From a virus: a stretch of 39,043 nucleotides of DNA. The notes beneath the pieces are model-generated. The model ran no database searches. It worked only from the letters and a program-made list of their open reading frames with translations, and had not been told where the DNA came from. A program made the translations under genes and the position numbers. Shown here piece by piece: positions 22,037-30,726 of the stretch (its first letter is position 1; the number at the start of each line of letters is the position of its first letter). Location: IMG/VR virus record IMGVR_UViG_3300026947_000038, positions 1 to 39,043 of that record, one strand, 5' to 3'.

Positions 22037-22080
22037 GAAACCCCGTATTAATTCACTCGAAGATATTCAATCGAAATTTG
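22037..22080 (+). promoter_or_regulatory. Late promoter, copy 2 (portal operon)
   Basis: GAAACCCCGTATTAAT at 22037-22052, then 21 nt after the core the -7-like box GAAATTTG (22073-22080). The ATG of the next gene is only 4 nt after the box, so the transcript is probably leaderless. Confidence 0.65.
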
Positions 22081-22084
22081 GTCC

Positions 22085-22408
22085 ATGCAAATTGACATTG
22101 GAAGTGTGCTCACCAAGTTCGATGACACGTATGATGACGTGTCAATGAACGTGAAGGAGTACGGCATCCGCTTCATCACTTCCGATGGCAGGGTGCGTAC
22201 CATGCGCTGCCGTAAGAACGTGACCACTCCAAAGGTCAAGCTTCGAAAGCCGTTATCATCGACAGGGCGCACGATGTTCCATCTCAAGCGCAACGGTACA
22301 ATGCTGGTGCATGATCTGGATATCGATCAGCCGCGCACGGTGAAAGTTTTTTCGATCAGTCATTTCAGGGACTTCAACGAAACCGAATGGGCGACAGTGC
22401 GACATTAG
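22085..22408 (+). CDS. 107-aa hypothetical protein, first gene of portal operon
   Basis: Beta-rich protein (VSMNVKEYGIRFITSDGRVR, RTMFHLKRNGTMLVHDLD) that could be a small connector or accessory head protein. Its mRNA is predicted leaderless from late promoter copy 2. It overlaps the portal gene by 22 nt. No family recognised. Confidence 0.6.
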   Translation: MQIDIGSVLTKFDDTYDDVSMNVKEYGIRFITSDGRVRTMRCRKNVTTPKVKLRKPLSSTGRTMFHLKRNGTMLVHDLDIDQPRTVKVFSISHFRDFNETEWATVRH

Positions 22409-23763
22409 ATAAGCCATTGAAAAAAATCAGCAATGTCGATAATGGCGACTGGTTGGGAGATGCTCATTGGAGCAATCTGACTGGCGGCATTTATGAAACC
22501 ACCAAGGCAGAGGTAGAACCTGATGCGGTGCTGCCCAATGTACGCGCCACTAATTTCAAATGGGCTCGGTGGGGGCACGACAACGACTATCCGCAGCGGT
22601 TGATCGATGTGGTGAAATCAGATCCAGTGGCCGCTTTGATCGAGAAGAAAATTTTTTTCCATTGGGGCAAAGGATTGTATTTCTACAACAAAACTGTTGA
22701 CGATAAAGGTAATGAGAAGATCACCGTAGTGCCCGATGAAAAAGTACCCCAAGAGATCAAGGACTTTATGTTCGAGAACGACTGGCCGAATTTCATGCAG
22801 GGAATCATCAGCGATTATGAATGGTGGCACTGTTTTTTTGTTCAATACATCACAAGTGCCACAGGCAAAGTATTGCAAGTGAAATGGCAACGGGCCAAGA
22901 ATGTGCGGCCCGAGTTGCGCGATATCAACACAGGTGAAGAGAAAAATTACTACTTGAGTGGAATGTGGCCTTATCCACGCATTGAACAATATATTTCGGT
23001 GCCTGCGTTCGATTTGAAGACAAAGGAAAGCGGCATCAAGCGCCATCAATTTGTCAGTATCGATAAGGATTATTTTCCGGATCCTGCGTGGCACAGCATC
23101 ACCAAATGGCTTTATATCTCGGCCAAAATCCCGAGGTGGATCCTCGCGAACATCGACAATGCGATGAACATCAAATACCATGTGAAGATCCCGATGAAAT
23201 ATTTCCTGGATCGCCATCCAGAGGAAGCCTACCTGAACAAAACGGAGGCCGATCGCAAAAAGGCAATTCAGGATGACATGGCAGATACTTTCAAGAAAAT
23301 GGATCTGTTCCTGTCAGGTGCGAAAAACGTGAGCAAGGCTTTTTACAGTGTGTTCGCTGTTGACGATAACGGAGAAGCCATGCCTGGCTGGGAGATCACC
23401 GTACTTGACAATAAGATCAACGATGAAGCCTGGTTAAAGGCTGCAGGAACTGCATCGATGTATACCGTGAGTGGAACAGGTTTGAGCCCTTCGATCGCAG
23501 GATCCATTTTGCCCAATGGGCTTGGCTCAGGAAGCGGCAGCGATTTGCGTGAACAGTTCAACTATTATATCCAAGTAAATACTTCCATCCCAAGACAGAC
23601 CACACTCGAGCCCTGGGAGATCATCAAGAAACTGAACGGCTGGGATCCCAATCTGCATCTAGGGTACAAAGACATTGTGCTCCAATCAGTGGACCAAAAT
23701 CCTAACGGATTCAAGATGGGCAACCAAAGCAATCCCACAGGGCAACCACCAACCGCAAACTGA
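22387..23763 (+). CDS. Portal protein
   Basis: A 458-aa protein of portal size and layout: N-terminal arm (WARWGHDNDYPQRLIDVVKS), clip/stem region with helices (IPRWILANIDNAMNIKYHV; KTEADRKKAIQDDMADTFKK), and a C-terminal region with 'SGSDLREQFNYYIQVN' typical of phage connectors. It would form the dodecameric ring at the capsid vertex. It is followed directly by the head-tail adaptor. Confidence 0.78.
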   Translation: MGDSATLDKPLKKISNVDNGDWLGDAHWSNLTGGIYETTKAEVEPDAVLPNVRATNFKWARWGHDNDYPQRLIDVVKSDPVAALIEKKIFFHWGKGLYFYNKTVDDKGNEKITVVPDEKVPQEIKDFMFENDWPNFMQGIISDYEWWHCFFVQYITSATGKVLQVKWQRAKNVRPELRDINTGEEKNYYLSGMWPYPRIEQYISVPAFDLKTKESGIKRHQFVSIDKDYFPDPAWHSITKWLYISAKIPRWILANIDNAMNIKYHVKIPMKYFLDRHPEEAYLNKTEADRKKAIQDDMADTFKKMDLFLSGAKNVSKAFYSVFAVDDNGEAMPGWEITVLDNKINDEAWLKAAGTASMYTVSGTGLSPSIAGSILPNGLGSGSGSDLREQFNYYIQVNTSIPRQTTLEPWEIIKKLNGWDPNLHLGYKDIVLQSVDQNPNGFKMGNQSNPTGQPPTAN

Positions 23764-24971
23764 TGGCACTGATAACAACCATAGCGGAGCTGAAGAAATA
23801 CATTTCGATCGATGATAATGTGAACTTGTCAACGATGCAGCCGTTCATTGACGAGGCCGAGTTGTTGTTCATCGTTGATTTATTGGGCTCTGCGTTCTAT
23901 TCAGAATTTCTTGCTGCCTACACTGCCAACGTTGCAATGACGGGCGACAATGGCAAGCTGCTGCCCTATGTGCAGCGCTGCCTCGCCAATTATACCATCA
24001 TGCAGGCATTGCCACAGCTGGCTACCACGATCGGGGATATGGGTGTGCGTCAGTTCAAAGCGGACAACAGCGATGCGGTACCGCAATGGCTTCTGGAAAA
24101 AAACCAGTTCAACGCGCTGAAGAACGGTGACATCCATGCCGAAAAGCTTTTGGAATTCCTTGAGGCAAACGCCACGCCAAATCCTACCAAAACGATTTGG
24201 GCAAACCTCTTGACGTTCAATCTGGATGGAAGCGGTGACGGATTATACTGCATCCAGACTGATACAGGAAACAAAGTGCGCTATTGGAAAACCTTGATCA
24301 ACGCAAACACTGGCAACCAACCTCCAACGGATCCCAATACCACTTCCGATGCCAACTGGGTCGAAGTACCTGCAGGTATTTATGCCACATGGGCAGCGTC
24401 TTCGGCCAATACGAAAAACAATGGCTACCTGGTACGGAACGCATTGATAGCTTCGAAATACATCGATATTTCACAAAGCAGGAGGATCTTCCTCAAGCTG
24501 CGTCAAAAGTTTCAAGAGATAGAGGCACGGTGGGCTCCGCTCTGGGTAGGTACCGATCAGTACAATGAATTCATCGACCAGATCAAATCCAATTCGGTAT
24601 CGGCCGCCAACCAAAAATTGATCGACAAGATCACGGCCATCGTCTGTAAGATGGGTCTGCACATTCAACTGCCTTTTATTCGAGTCTCCATTCAAAGCGA
24701 TGGACTTTGGCTGTATAGCGAGCCTGCAATGACATTGCGCGACCGTTGGTTCATGGCCGAATCTGAGCAGATCGAGGAGTTGCGCTGTGCGTTAAAAGAC
24801 GGTGAGCTTGGTTACGTGAAGGACCAGGAGGCAATGAGACAGTTCATCATTGCAAACATAAATGACTATCCGAAGATAAAGGAGTCAACTATCTACACGG
24901 TGCAACCTTCCCCAGGTCCTACCTGGACACCGCCCGAAAACCATTGGCATAACAAACATTTTGTTGTATAA
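23763..24971 (+). CDS. Head-tail adaptor-like protein (DUF6712-type) with CBM-like insert
   Basis: Start overlaps the portal stop (TGATG). Residues 1-140 resemble DUF6712-type phage proteins (TTIAELKKYISIDDNVN, FIDEAELLFIVDLLGSAF). Residues 146-202 are a module nearly collinear with one in the fibre: LTFN.DGSG.G..C, TDT.N, R.WKT, QPPT.P and W.EV. The DUF6712-like body resumes afterwards (KYIDISQSRRIFLKLRQKF...). The insert suggests an exposed carbohydrate-binding-like domain on the neck. Confidence 0.7.
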   Translation: MALITTIAELKKYISIDDNVNLSTMQPFIDEAELLFIVDLLGSAFYSEFLAAYTANVAMTGDNGKLLPYVQRCLANYTIMQALPQLATTIGDMGVRQFKADNSDAVPQWLLEKNQFNALKNGDIHAEKLLEFLEANATPNPTKTIWANLLTFNLDGSGDGLYCIQTDTGNKVRYWKTLINANTGNQPPTDPNTTSDANWVEVPAGIYATWAASSANTKNNGYLVRNALIASKYIDISQSRRIFLKLRQKFQEIEARWAPLWVGTDQYNEFIDQIKSNSVSAANQKLIDKITAIVCKMGLHIQLPFIRVSIQSDGLWLYSEPAMTLRDRWFMAESEQIEELRCALKDGELGYVKDQEAMRQFIIANINDYPKIKESTIYTVQPSPGPTWTPPENHWHNKHFVV

Positions 24972-24987
24972 ACTTTTAAGCGAACTG

Positions 24988-25332
24988 ATGAAAAAATTTG
25001 TCTTGTGGGCTTTATCCGTATTGGTAGTATTCTTTTTCGTAAGGGCAACAGTAAAAGATGAGGTAGTGGTAGATGAGCATATCATTCTATGGTTGATCCA
25101 AGCGATCGTAATTCCATGGGCAGTTTATATGACGCTCCAGGTATTCAGTTTGAAAACGAAAGTGGCCGTGCTCGAGACAGAGAACAGAAACCATGTGGAC
25201 GGAGGAAAGAAGCTGGAGCAGAGCATGGAAAAATTTGAGCTTGAGATAAAATCGGAACTCAAAGAGGTGCGTAAGGAGCTGAGGGAAATCCCGCTGCAAT
25301 TGGCAAACATGATGAAGAACAACAAACCTTAG
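24988..25332 (+). CDS. 114-aa two-TM protein with coiled coil (holin-like)
   Basis: The ATG at 24988 gives a protein with TM helices at about 4-20 and 31-52, then a charged coiled coil (ELEIKSELKEVRKELREI-like). Located directly before the CHAP endolysin gene, it may act as a holin or spanin-like lysis protein. An in-frame TTG at 24961 would add 9 residues. Confidence 0.6.
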   Translation: MKKFVLWALSVLVVFFFVRATVKDEVVVDEHIILWLIQAIVIPWAVYMTLQVFSLKTKVAVLETENRNHVDGGKKLEQSMEKFELEIKSELKEVRKELREIPLQLANMMKNNKP

Positions 25333-25338
25333 AGAATC

Positions 25339-25794
25339 ATGAATATCAGAGAACAAATCGTTGCGATCGCGGCTGCAGAGAACGGAGTAAAAGAAAATCC
25401 TCCGGGCAGCAACATGCAAAAGTATGGACTATGGATGGGCTTCAACGGTGTAGCCTGGTGCGACATTTTTGTCAGCTGGGTTTACTGGTTGGTGGGCAAG
25501 CCTCTACAGACTGGTGAATTCGGAAAAGGCAGCGCATCTGTGCCTGCATTTTTCAACAAATTCAAAACGAAGGCAACGCAGGATCCCAAACCTGGTGACA
25601 TTGTTATTTATGACTGGAACGGAGACAAGCTGGGTGATCACATTGGGATCTTCGATTGTTGGATAGAACCTGGCAGGAGCTTCAAAGCATGGGAAGGGAA
25701 TACAAGCACTCAAAACGACAGCAACGGTGGTGAAGTGATGCAACGTCAGCGCTACAAGCAAAGCGTGCTCGCGTTCATCAATCTTTTGGATTGA
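25339..25794 (+). CDS. CHAP-domain endolysin
   Basis: A 151-aa peptidoglycan hydrolase of the CHAP (NlpC/P60-like) type. Catalytic Cys41 lies in AWCDIFVSW and His101 in KLGDHIGIF, with PKPGDIVIYDW between. No signal peptide, so it needs a holin; two holin-like genes flank it (24988 and 26223). It would break cell-wall peptides at the end of the lytic cycle. Confidence 0.85.
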   Translation: MNIREQIVAIAAAENGVKENPPGSNMQKYGLWMGFNGVAWCDIFVSWVYWLVGKPLQTGEFGKGSASVPAFFNKFKTKATQDPKPGDIVIYDWNGDKLGDHIGIFDCWIEPGRSFKAWEGNTSTQNDSNGGEVMQRQRYKQSVLAFINLLD

Positions 25795-25836
25795 AAAATT
25801 AAACGGGGAACAGCGAACTGAACAGTGAATATTTTT

Positions 25837-26067
25837 ATGAGAGCGAAATTTTATGTCCAGTCTGTGAAAGACATGGGCAACAACTACAAAGAAGTAGAGC
25901 TGAGCGCGGTTTATGCGGGTGACAAGAACTCAGAAGATAATCAATTTGCATCGGCCACACCTAGCGGAAGCCTAAAAATGATCATCAGCAATCCGAACGA
26001 GGAAGTACAAAATTTTTTCAAACCGCAGAAGAGCTATTACTTGGATTTCTCTGAGGCGCAAAGCTGA
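25837..26067 (+). CDS. 76-aa hypothetical protein
   Basis: ATG at 25837 preferred over GTG at 25825. Beta-rich small protein (AKFYVQSVKDMGNNYKEVE, SGSLKMIISNPNEEVQNFF). Last gene before a long terminator-like hairpin. Not recognised. Confidence 0.6.
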   Translation: MRAKFYVQSVKDMGNNYKEVELSAVYAGDKNSEDNQFASATPSGSLKMIISNPNEEVQNFFKPQKSYYLDFSEAQS

Positions 26068-26074
26068 TTTGTCT

Positions 26075-26149
26075 AAAAAGGGCTGTAGTTCAGTTCGCAT
26101 AACAATGAGCGATTTTGCAGAAATGCAATTGGCATTCTCAGCCCTTTTT
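26075..26149. terminator. Bidirectional terminator-like hairpin
   Basis: AAAAAGGGCTG (26075-26085) pairs perfectly with CAGCCCTTTTT (26139-26149), and T runs flank it on both strands. The 53-nt apical part contains a smaller stem with a GAAA tetraloop (TTGCA-GAAA-TGCAA). It separates the lysis genes from late promoter copy 3. Confidence 0.7.
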
Positions 26150-26155
26150 TTCTTC

Positions 26156-26198
26156 CAAACCCCGTATTAAAAAAACAAAGGTGACTGGCCGATTTTCG
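26156..26198 (+). promoter_or_regulatory. Late promoter, copy 3 (holin-tail operon)
   Basis: CAAACCCCGTATTAAA at 26156-26171, then 20 nt after the core the box GATTTTCG (26191-26198), directly preceded by GACTGGCC (26183-26190), which copy 4 also has in the same place. The first gene starts at 26223. Confidence 0.65.
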
Positions 26199-26222
26199 GG
26201 GTAAACTAAAATCCGAAAACCA

Positions 26223-26723
26223 ATGTCGAAGCCTATCAAGGAGACCAAACTTGGCCAGTTTCTGTCTTCCAATTTTCCAAAGGTATTAAGCACCGTTGGT
26301 GATGCACTTCCCAACTCAGGTGTTCTAGGTATCGTAAAGAATCTCATCGGATCAGACGAGAGTCTGAGCCCCGCGCAAAAGTCCGAAGCTTTGCAGAAGG
26401 TGCAAGACTTTGAAAAGGAGATCTTCGAGGCCGAGCTAAAGGACCGCGACAGCGCGCGCAACCGAGAGATCCAGATCAACGCCACGGCCAATTCAAGTTG
26501 GCTTAGCCGGAACACGGTAAGCATCATCGCACTGTCCTATACGATTTTCAATTTTGTGATCTACATCATGATCCTTGCCTTCAACTTGAAGATAGCAGAG
26601 AACATGCAGGTGCTGATCGTCAATTCGATTACCAACATTGCCATGTTGATCGTGGGATATTATTTCGGCAGTAGCATGGAGCGGCATAAAACGATCGGTG
26701 CCGATGATCTAAAGAAAGCATGA
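26223..26723 (+). CDS. Holin-like protein (3TM-type family)
   Basis: A 166-aa protein. A cytoplasmic helical region carries a charged stretch (EAELKDRDSARNREIQ) typical of the 3TM/GTA-type holin family, then TM helices at about 99-121 and 130-149 and a short polar tail (ERHKTIGADDLKKA). It would time membrane permeabilisation for the endolysin encoded upstream, although a separate promoter drives it. Confidence 0.72.
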   Translation: MSKPIKETKLGQFLSSNFPKVLSTVGDALPNSGVLGIVKNLIGSDESLSPAQKSEALQKVQDFEKEIFEAELKDRDSARNREIQINATANSSWLSRNTVSIIALSYTIFNFVIYIMILAFNLKIAENMQVLIVNSITNIAMLIVGYYFGSSMERHKTIGADDLKKA

Positions 26724-27232
26724 TCGAAGTAAAATCATATCAGCTTGCGGAGATCGTGCCAAGAACCGTCATCGATGATTTTCGGAGCAAGATCCGCGCG
26801 GGCATTTCTGATAAATCCGTCCCTACTGAAGTGCTTCAGTTCATAGAAGCGCTCGCGGGCAAGATGCCTGATTTCGGGCGCAATGGTATAGAGACGTTCT
26901 GCTGGTCTGGTCAATCGCTTCTGTTAGCTGGGATGAAGGAATTCAACGGAGAGCCGGTTGATCCAATCGAAAGCTATTCGGTTGAATTTCCCAAGCTGCA
27001 GGCCGTTGACCATCGTTCGACGATGCTCAGGCTTTTTCACAAAAAAGGCAAACAAGGCCTGGTGGATTATCTGAAGGCTAGACTAAGCGGCACGCGACTG
27101 AAGAGCGCGATGCACATACTTAGCGTTGAAGTGTTCCATGAAAAGCGCTCCAATGATTACGAAAAAATGATGGACGAGATCAAAGCGAGCAAAAAATTTG
27201 AATCGGAGGTAGATCTTGAAGAAAGAGTATAG
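26720..27232 (+). CDS. 170-aa hypothetical tail-operon protein
   Basis: ATGA-coupled to the holin gene. Mixed helix/strand protein (QLAEIVPRTVIDDFRSKI; LKARLSGTRLKSAMHILSVE). It overlaps the next gene by 17 nt. By position and overlap the pair could be tail-assembly factors, but no slippery site was checked and no family is recognised. Confidence 0.55.
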   Translation: MIEVKSYQLAEIVPRTVIDDFRSKIRAGISDKSVPTEVLQFIEALAGKMPDFGRNGIETFCWSGQSLLLAGMKEFNGEPVDPIESYSVEFPKLQAVDHRSTMLRLFHKKGKQGLVDYLKARLSGTRLKSAMHILSVEVFHEKRSNDYEKMMDEIKASKKFESEVDLEERV

Positions 27233-28001
27233 CATATCGGAATTGTTCCATGATGATTGGCGAAGGATTAATCCCAGGCATCATGCGGAAATCTTTGCAT
27301 TGCAGCAGCAGCTGTCTGTGATGCCAAAAGAACAGGAGCATTATGGGTTTATACTGCTGCGTATCCTTATGTTGCTGAGACGAAAACCATTGTTCATCCG
27401 GAACCTGTTTTTCTTCCGTCTCTCTTATCTGCTGAGCCGTAGAATTTTCATTCTCAGCAATGAGCAGGCCGTTGACATTTACAACGATTTGAAGTTTCTC
27501 AGAGAGCCGTGGCACTTCTTCCCCGAAATAAAAAACCTGGTCAAACCTGACGACTACCTGGCGCAGCACACGTTCGATCATTTCATCTATGCCGATGGCG
27601 AATTCACCAGCTATCTGGTCAACTTCGATGACAAGTACCTTCGCAAGCTGGTGGTGACGCTTTATCGCGAAACCAAGGGAGAGCATTTCTATAGGGACGA
27701 AGTGAACTTCAGAGCGGCAAAGCTCGAGATCAAGGCCTGGCAGCTGCAATTGGTGTTCTTCACTTTTTCGCATGTACGACAGTTCATCGTGAAGCGCTGC
27801 AAAAACCTGTTACCATCGAGGCCTGCAGAAGGCAATGAAAAACCGAAATGCAGCTTTCCCATGTGGGATGATGTAAAACATTCCGCAGTGCGCACGCTTG
27901 TGTTCGGTGATTTCACCGCCATCGGAAGAGCCAATGTTTACGATGTTCTTGATCATTTGGAGAAAATAGCCAAAGAGAAAAAAGAAAATGCCAAAGCTTA
28001 A
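27216..28001 (+). CDS. 261-aa hypothetical tail-operon protein (TTG start, SD present)
   Basis: Start is TTG at 27216, with a GGAGGT about 5 nt upstream (27205-27210), a rare strong Shine-Dalgarno for this phage. The protein has helical segments (FILLRILMLLRRKPLFIRNL) and a C-terminal charged region ending KEKKENAKA. Membrane-like stretches are amphipathic rather than fully hydrophobic. Unknown function; may assist tail assembly. Confidence 0.55.
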   Translation: MKKEYSISELFHDDWRRINPRHHAEIFALQQQLSVMPKEQEHYGFILLRILMLLRRKPLFIRNLFFFRLSYLLSRRIFILSNEQAVDIYNDLKFLREPWHFFPEIKNLVKPDDYLAQHTFDHFIYADGEFTSYLVNFDDKYLRKLVVTLYRETKGEHFYRDEVNFRAAKLEIKAWQLQLVFFTFSHVRQFIVKRCKNLLPSRPAEGNEKPKCSFPMWDDVKHSAVRTLVFGDFTAIGRANVYDVLDHLEKIAKEKKENAKA

Positions 28002-28497
28002 ACTCACTAACCTTTCGGATTATAAGCAATATTGGACCGACATTGCTACCAGCCACAAGCAGATCGATGGATACTACTATGGTGACAAGGATGTGGTCGG
28101 CAATGCGCAGAAGGGTAATGCGTTTGCACGTTTTCTTTGGATAACTCCTTATGAAAACACCAGGTACACGGATGCACTATCCGACAACATTCAAAAGAAA
28201 AAAAAGGCAACCATTGCCTACTTCAAAAAAACGCCTTCCAACAAGTTTACAGATATCGACACGACTTTCCAGGAATGCGAAAGCGTGATCGAGGACATCG
28301 TTTCAAAACTTATCCTTGATAAAAAAGGGCAGGATGTCAACGGGACATGGACGATGGTCACAGTCGATATCAATTCGTTACAGATGGAGCCCGTGGAAGA
28401 GATCTTTGGAAGCAATCATTACATCGGCTGCGAACTGTCGATGGAATTCAGTGACAATACGAATATCTCTTATGATCCAAACAAATGGAATGCTTAA
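27988..28497 (+). CDS. 169-aa putative tail completion/neck protein
   Basis: Beta/alpha protein (YKQYWTDIATSHKQIDGYYY; CELSMEFSDNTNISYDPNKW) overlapping the preceding gene by 14 nt. The end (NISYDPNKWNA) resembles small tail-completion or adaptor proteins of Bacteroidetes phages. Assigned by context and resemblance only. Confidence 0.5.
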   Translation: MPKLKLTNLSDYKQYWTDIATSHKQIDGYYYGDKDVVGNAQKGNAFARFLWITPYENTRYTDALSDNIQKKKKATIAYFKKTPSNKFTDIDTTFQECESVIEDIVSKLILDKKGQDVNGTWTMVTVDINSLQMEPVEEIFGSNHYIGCELSMEFSDNTNISYDPNKWNA

Positions 28498-28500
28498 CCT

Positions 28501-30726
28501 ATGCCTATACAAATTGTAAGTGGTAATCTTAACCTAGTATGTGATTCTGGAAATTTCGAAAGCGACCCAAGCACATGGAACAGCGGTGGGTACAATATTA
28601 TCACTTCTGAATTTTCTTCTTCAAGATCACCAGAAGCATCCACCAAGGATTTAAATTCATTAAAATTATTAGGCAATATCTCCTTTCCTTCTGGAGCGCA
28701 GAACTACAGAGCCCTTAATTACAGTGTATTTCATCCAACGGCAAATAAAAAGTACATATGCTACTGTAATGTAAGAACCCCTTCTTCAAATCAATTTGCT
28801 TCTGATAATTGCAGTATCCATTTAGAGCTAGTTGCTTCAGGTTGGACTGAAATCAGCGCTACTCCAATTTTGATCTCAGATTGTAAAGATACCTGGAAAC
28901 AAGTGGTCGTAATGGTAAGCGCTCCAAGCAGCCCAGCATCAAACGCGTTTCCTAGATTAATGATCTACAAAACCTCTGGGTCAGCAGATGATATCAATTC
29001 AGGTGGAGTACTTTACATAGATCAGTTTGAAATCTATGAATACAACGATGTTGCTGTAGTTAGCAATCTTGATTTCACAACGACCATAACTACCGACAGT
29101 GGTGCAGGTGATGGAAGTATAACGGTAAATGCATCAGGAGGTACAAGCCCTTATCTTTACTCGCTTGGCGGTGTAGCTTGGCAGTCTTCCAATGTATTTA
29201 ACGGGCTGATTGGCGGATATACTTATCAGATCTTTGTCAAGGATGTAACACTGTTTACAGTAAGCAAAACTGTAGCTGTGAATATGGCTGCGCCTCCATT
29301 TAGTTTTACTACCACGGTTACAAATGAAAGCGTGGTGGGAGGTAATGACGGCCAGATTGTGGTAATCGTAACTGGCACTGGAGCTCCATTTCAGTACACA
29401 AAAGATTCAGGATACAATTGGCAAAGTGGCAATGTGTTTTCTGGACTGCCCCCAGGCGATTATAGTGTTTTTGTTAGACCGGCTGGTGATACTAATGTTT
29501 CCCATTGGGTAGGTGCGGTAGTCACTGTTTTGGCCGGATCAGTCTTTTTTTCAAAAACATGGTGGAGTCGAAATCATATCATTCATCAAGCATCAGCTGC
29601 CAGTGGGTGGCAATCGCTCACAAATGTGCGCATGTACAATGACGTGCAGCTGTTCAATCCCGATGACAATTCCTGGTCGAGTATTGGCATGAAGGTGGAT
29701 CTTCCTGTGGATGCCAATGGCAACGTTGTTTTTTACAACAGAAGGGCATTTGACAAGATTCTCGTTGCCAATCCACCGGACAAGCTTGCGCAAAATGTAA
29801 TCAAGCTCACCGATCGCATCCGCTTCTTCAGGAACAATGTAGGCCAGCTCCAGGACACGGATGTGACGCCTGCTTCCACGGTTGCATCGGTGGCAGAGCT
29901 CGTGATGCTTGGAGGTCTGAGCAAATACCAGTGGGCAAAGCTTGGATATCCTGGCGTTTTCGAGCAGAAATTCTTGACATGGGCACCAAAAGTGAAACCC
30001 GTTGACAAGAACCAGGAGGATTACCTCACCTATTTCTCCAACCGCGGAACGCCAATCGTTACACTGAAGCGGAAGTTGATGCTGTATTACGATGACGGAA
30101 CCACCGATACCAAAACGGACGTGCTTGTGAACGGATCCGCGGTGTCGGGAGATCTCTATGAGTTCCGTTCAGGCCCTGTGGGCAGTGGTGCGATCGGCTA
30201 TGCAGCTGCAGCGGGCAAAACTTTGTTGAAGTATGATTTCTCGTTGCTTGACCAATCCGATATAGTGATAAGCGATGTCAGAACGTATGTGCTCGATGCG
30301 GTGAGCCATCCGCGCAAACGTCTGATCATGTTCTTGAATTCGCTCGGAGGTTATGAAGTGCTGCGTTTCACGGGAGCCATCGAGAAAAACGTTGTTGTCA
30401 GCAAGAACGAAGTAGTAAAGTTCCTTCCGTATAATTATTCCGCTACCGATGGCCAGTTTGAAATGAACGATGCCGTGATCCGCGAGAGCGACAATTTGAG
30501 CAGCGGCTATTTCACCGATCAATACGGCAAGGATTGGCTCGACTACATGAAGGATCTGTTATTGAGCAAACGTGTTTTTGATGTGACCAATGGAGATCGT
30601 CTACCGTTGAAAATCCAGCCTGCCACCTATCCCATGGGCGCGGACCAGAACTATGAATATTTCGTGCGCTTTGTCGCTGGCGATGCTTACGAAGATGAAA
30701 ACTACACACCCAGGGTGATATCATGA
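28501..30726 (+). CDS. Tail protein with CBM-like and SprB-like adhesin repeats
   Basis: A 741-aa protein. Residues 10-182 resemble a galactose-binding beta-sandwich (CBM4/9-like) ending LYIDQFEIYE. Residues 191-262 and 268-345 are two SprB-like repeats (TTITTDSGAGDGSITV...SGG.SPY.YS, TTVTNESVVGGNDGQIVV...). The C-terminal 380 residues look like a conserved tail-tip protein (KPVDKNQEDYLTYFSNRG; TDQYGKDWLDYMKDLL). The front half is more AT-rich than the back half, suggesting adhesin-like segments were added to an older tail gene. Likely role: host attachment at the tail tip. Confidence 0.65.
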   Translation: MPIQIVSGNLNLVCDSGNFESDPSTWNSGGYNIITSEFSSSRSPEASTKDLNSLKLLGNISFPSGAQNYRALNYSVFHPTANKKYICYCNVRTPSSNQFASDNCSIHLELVASGWTEISATPILISDCKDTWKQVVVMVSAPSSPASNAFPRLMIYKTSGSADDINSGGVLYIDQFEIYEYNDVAVVSNLDFTTTITTDSGAGDGSITVNASGGTSPYLYSLGGVAWQSSNVFNGLIGGYTYQIFVKDVTLFTVSKTVAVNMAAPPFSFTTTVTNESVVGGNDGQIVVIVTGTGAPFQYTKDSGYNWQSGNVFSGLPPGDYSVFVRPAGDTNVSHWVGAVVTVLAGSVFFSKTWWSRNHIIHQASAASGWQSLTNVRMYNDVQLFNPDDNSWSSIGMKVDLPVDANGNVVFYNRRAFDKILVANPPDKLAQNVIKLTDRIRFFRNNVGQLQDTDVTPASTVASVAELVMLGGLSKYQWAKLGYPGVFEQKFLTWAPKVKPVDKNQEDYLTYFSNRGTPIVTLKRKLMLYYDDGTTDTKTDVLVNGSAVSGDLYEFRSGPVGSGAIGYAAAAGKTLLKYDFSLLDQSDIVISDVRTYVLDAVSHPRKRLIMFLNSLGGYEVLRFTGAIEKNVVVSKNEVVKFLPYNYSATDGQFEMNDAVIRESDNLSSGYFTDQYGKDWLDYMKDLLLSKRVFDVTNGDRLPLKIQPATYPMGADQNYEYFVRFVAGDAYEDENYTPRVIS

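Noticed and set aside
26080-26144. tRNA-like sequence inside the terminator hairpin
   Set aside because: An acceptor-like stem and a possible D arm can be drawn, but there is no T arm, the D loop is too long and the total length is about 65 nt. Not a functional tRNA.
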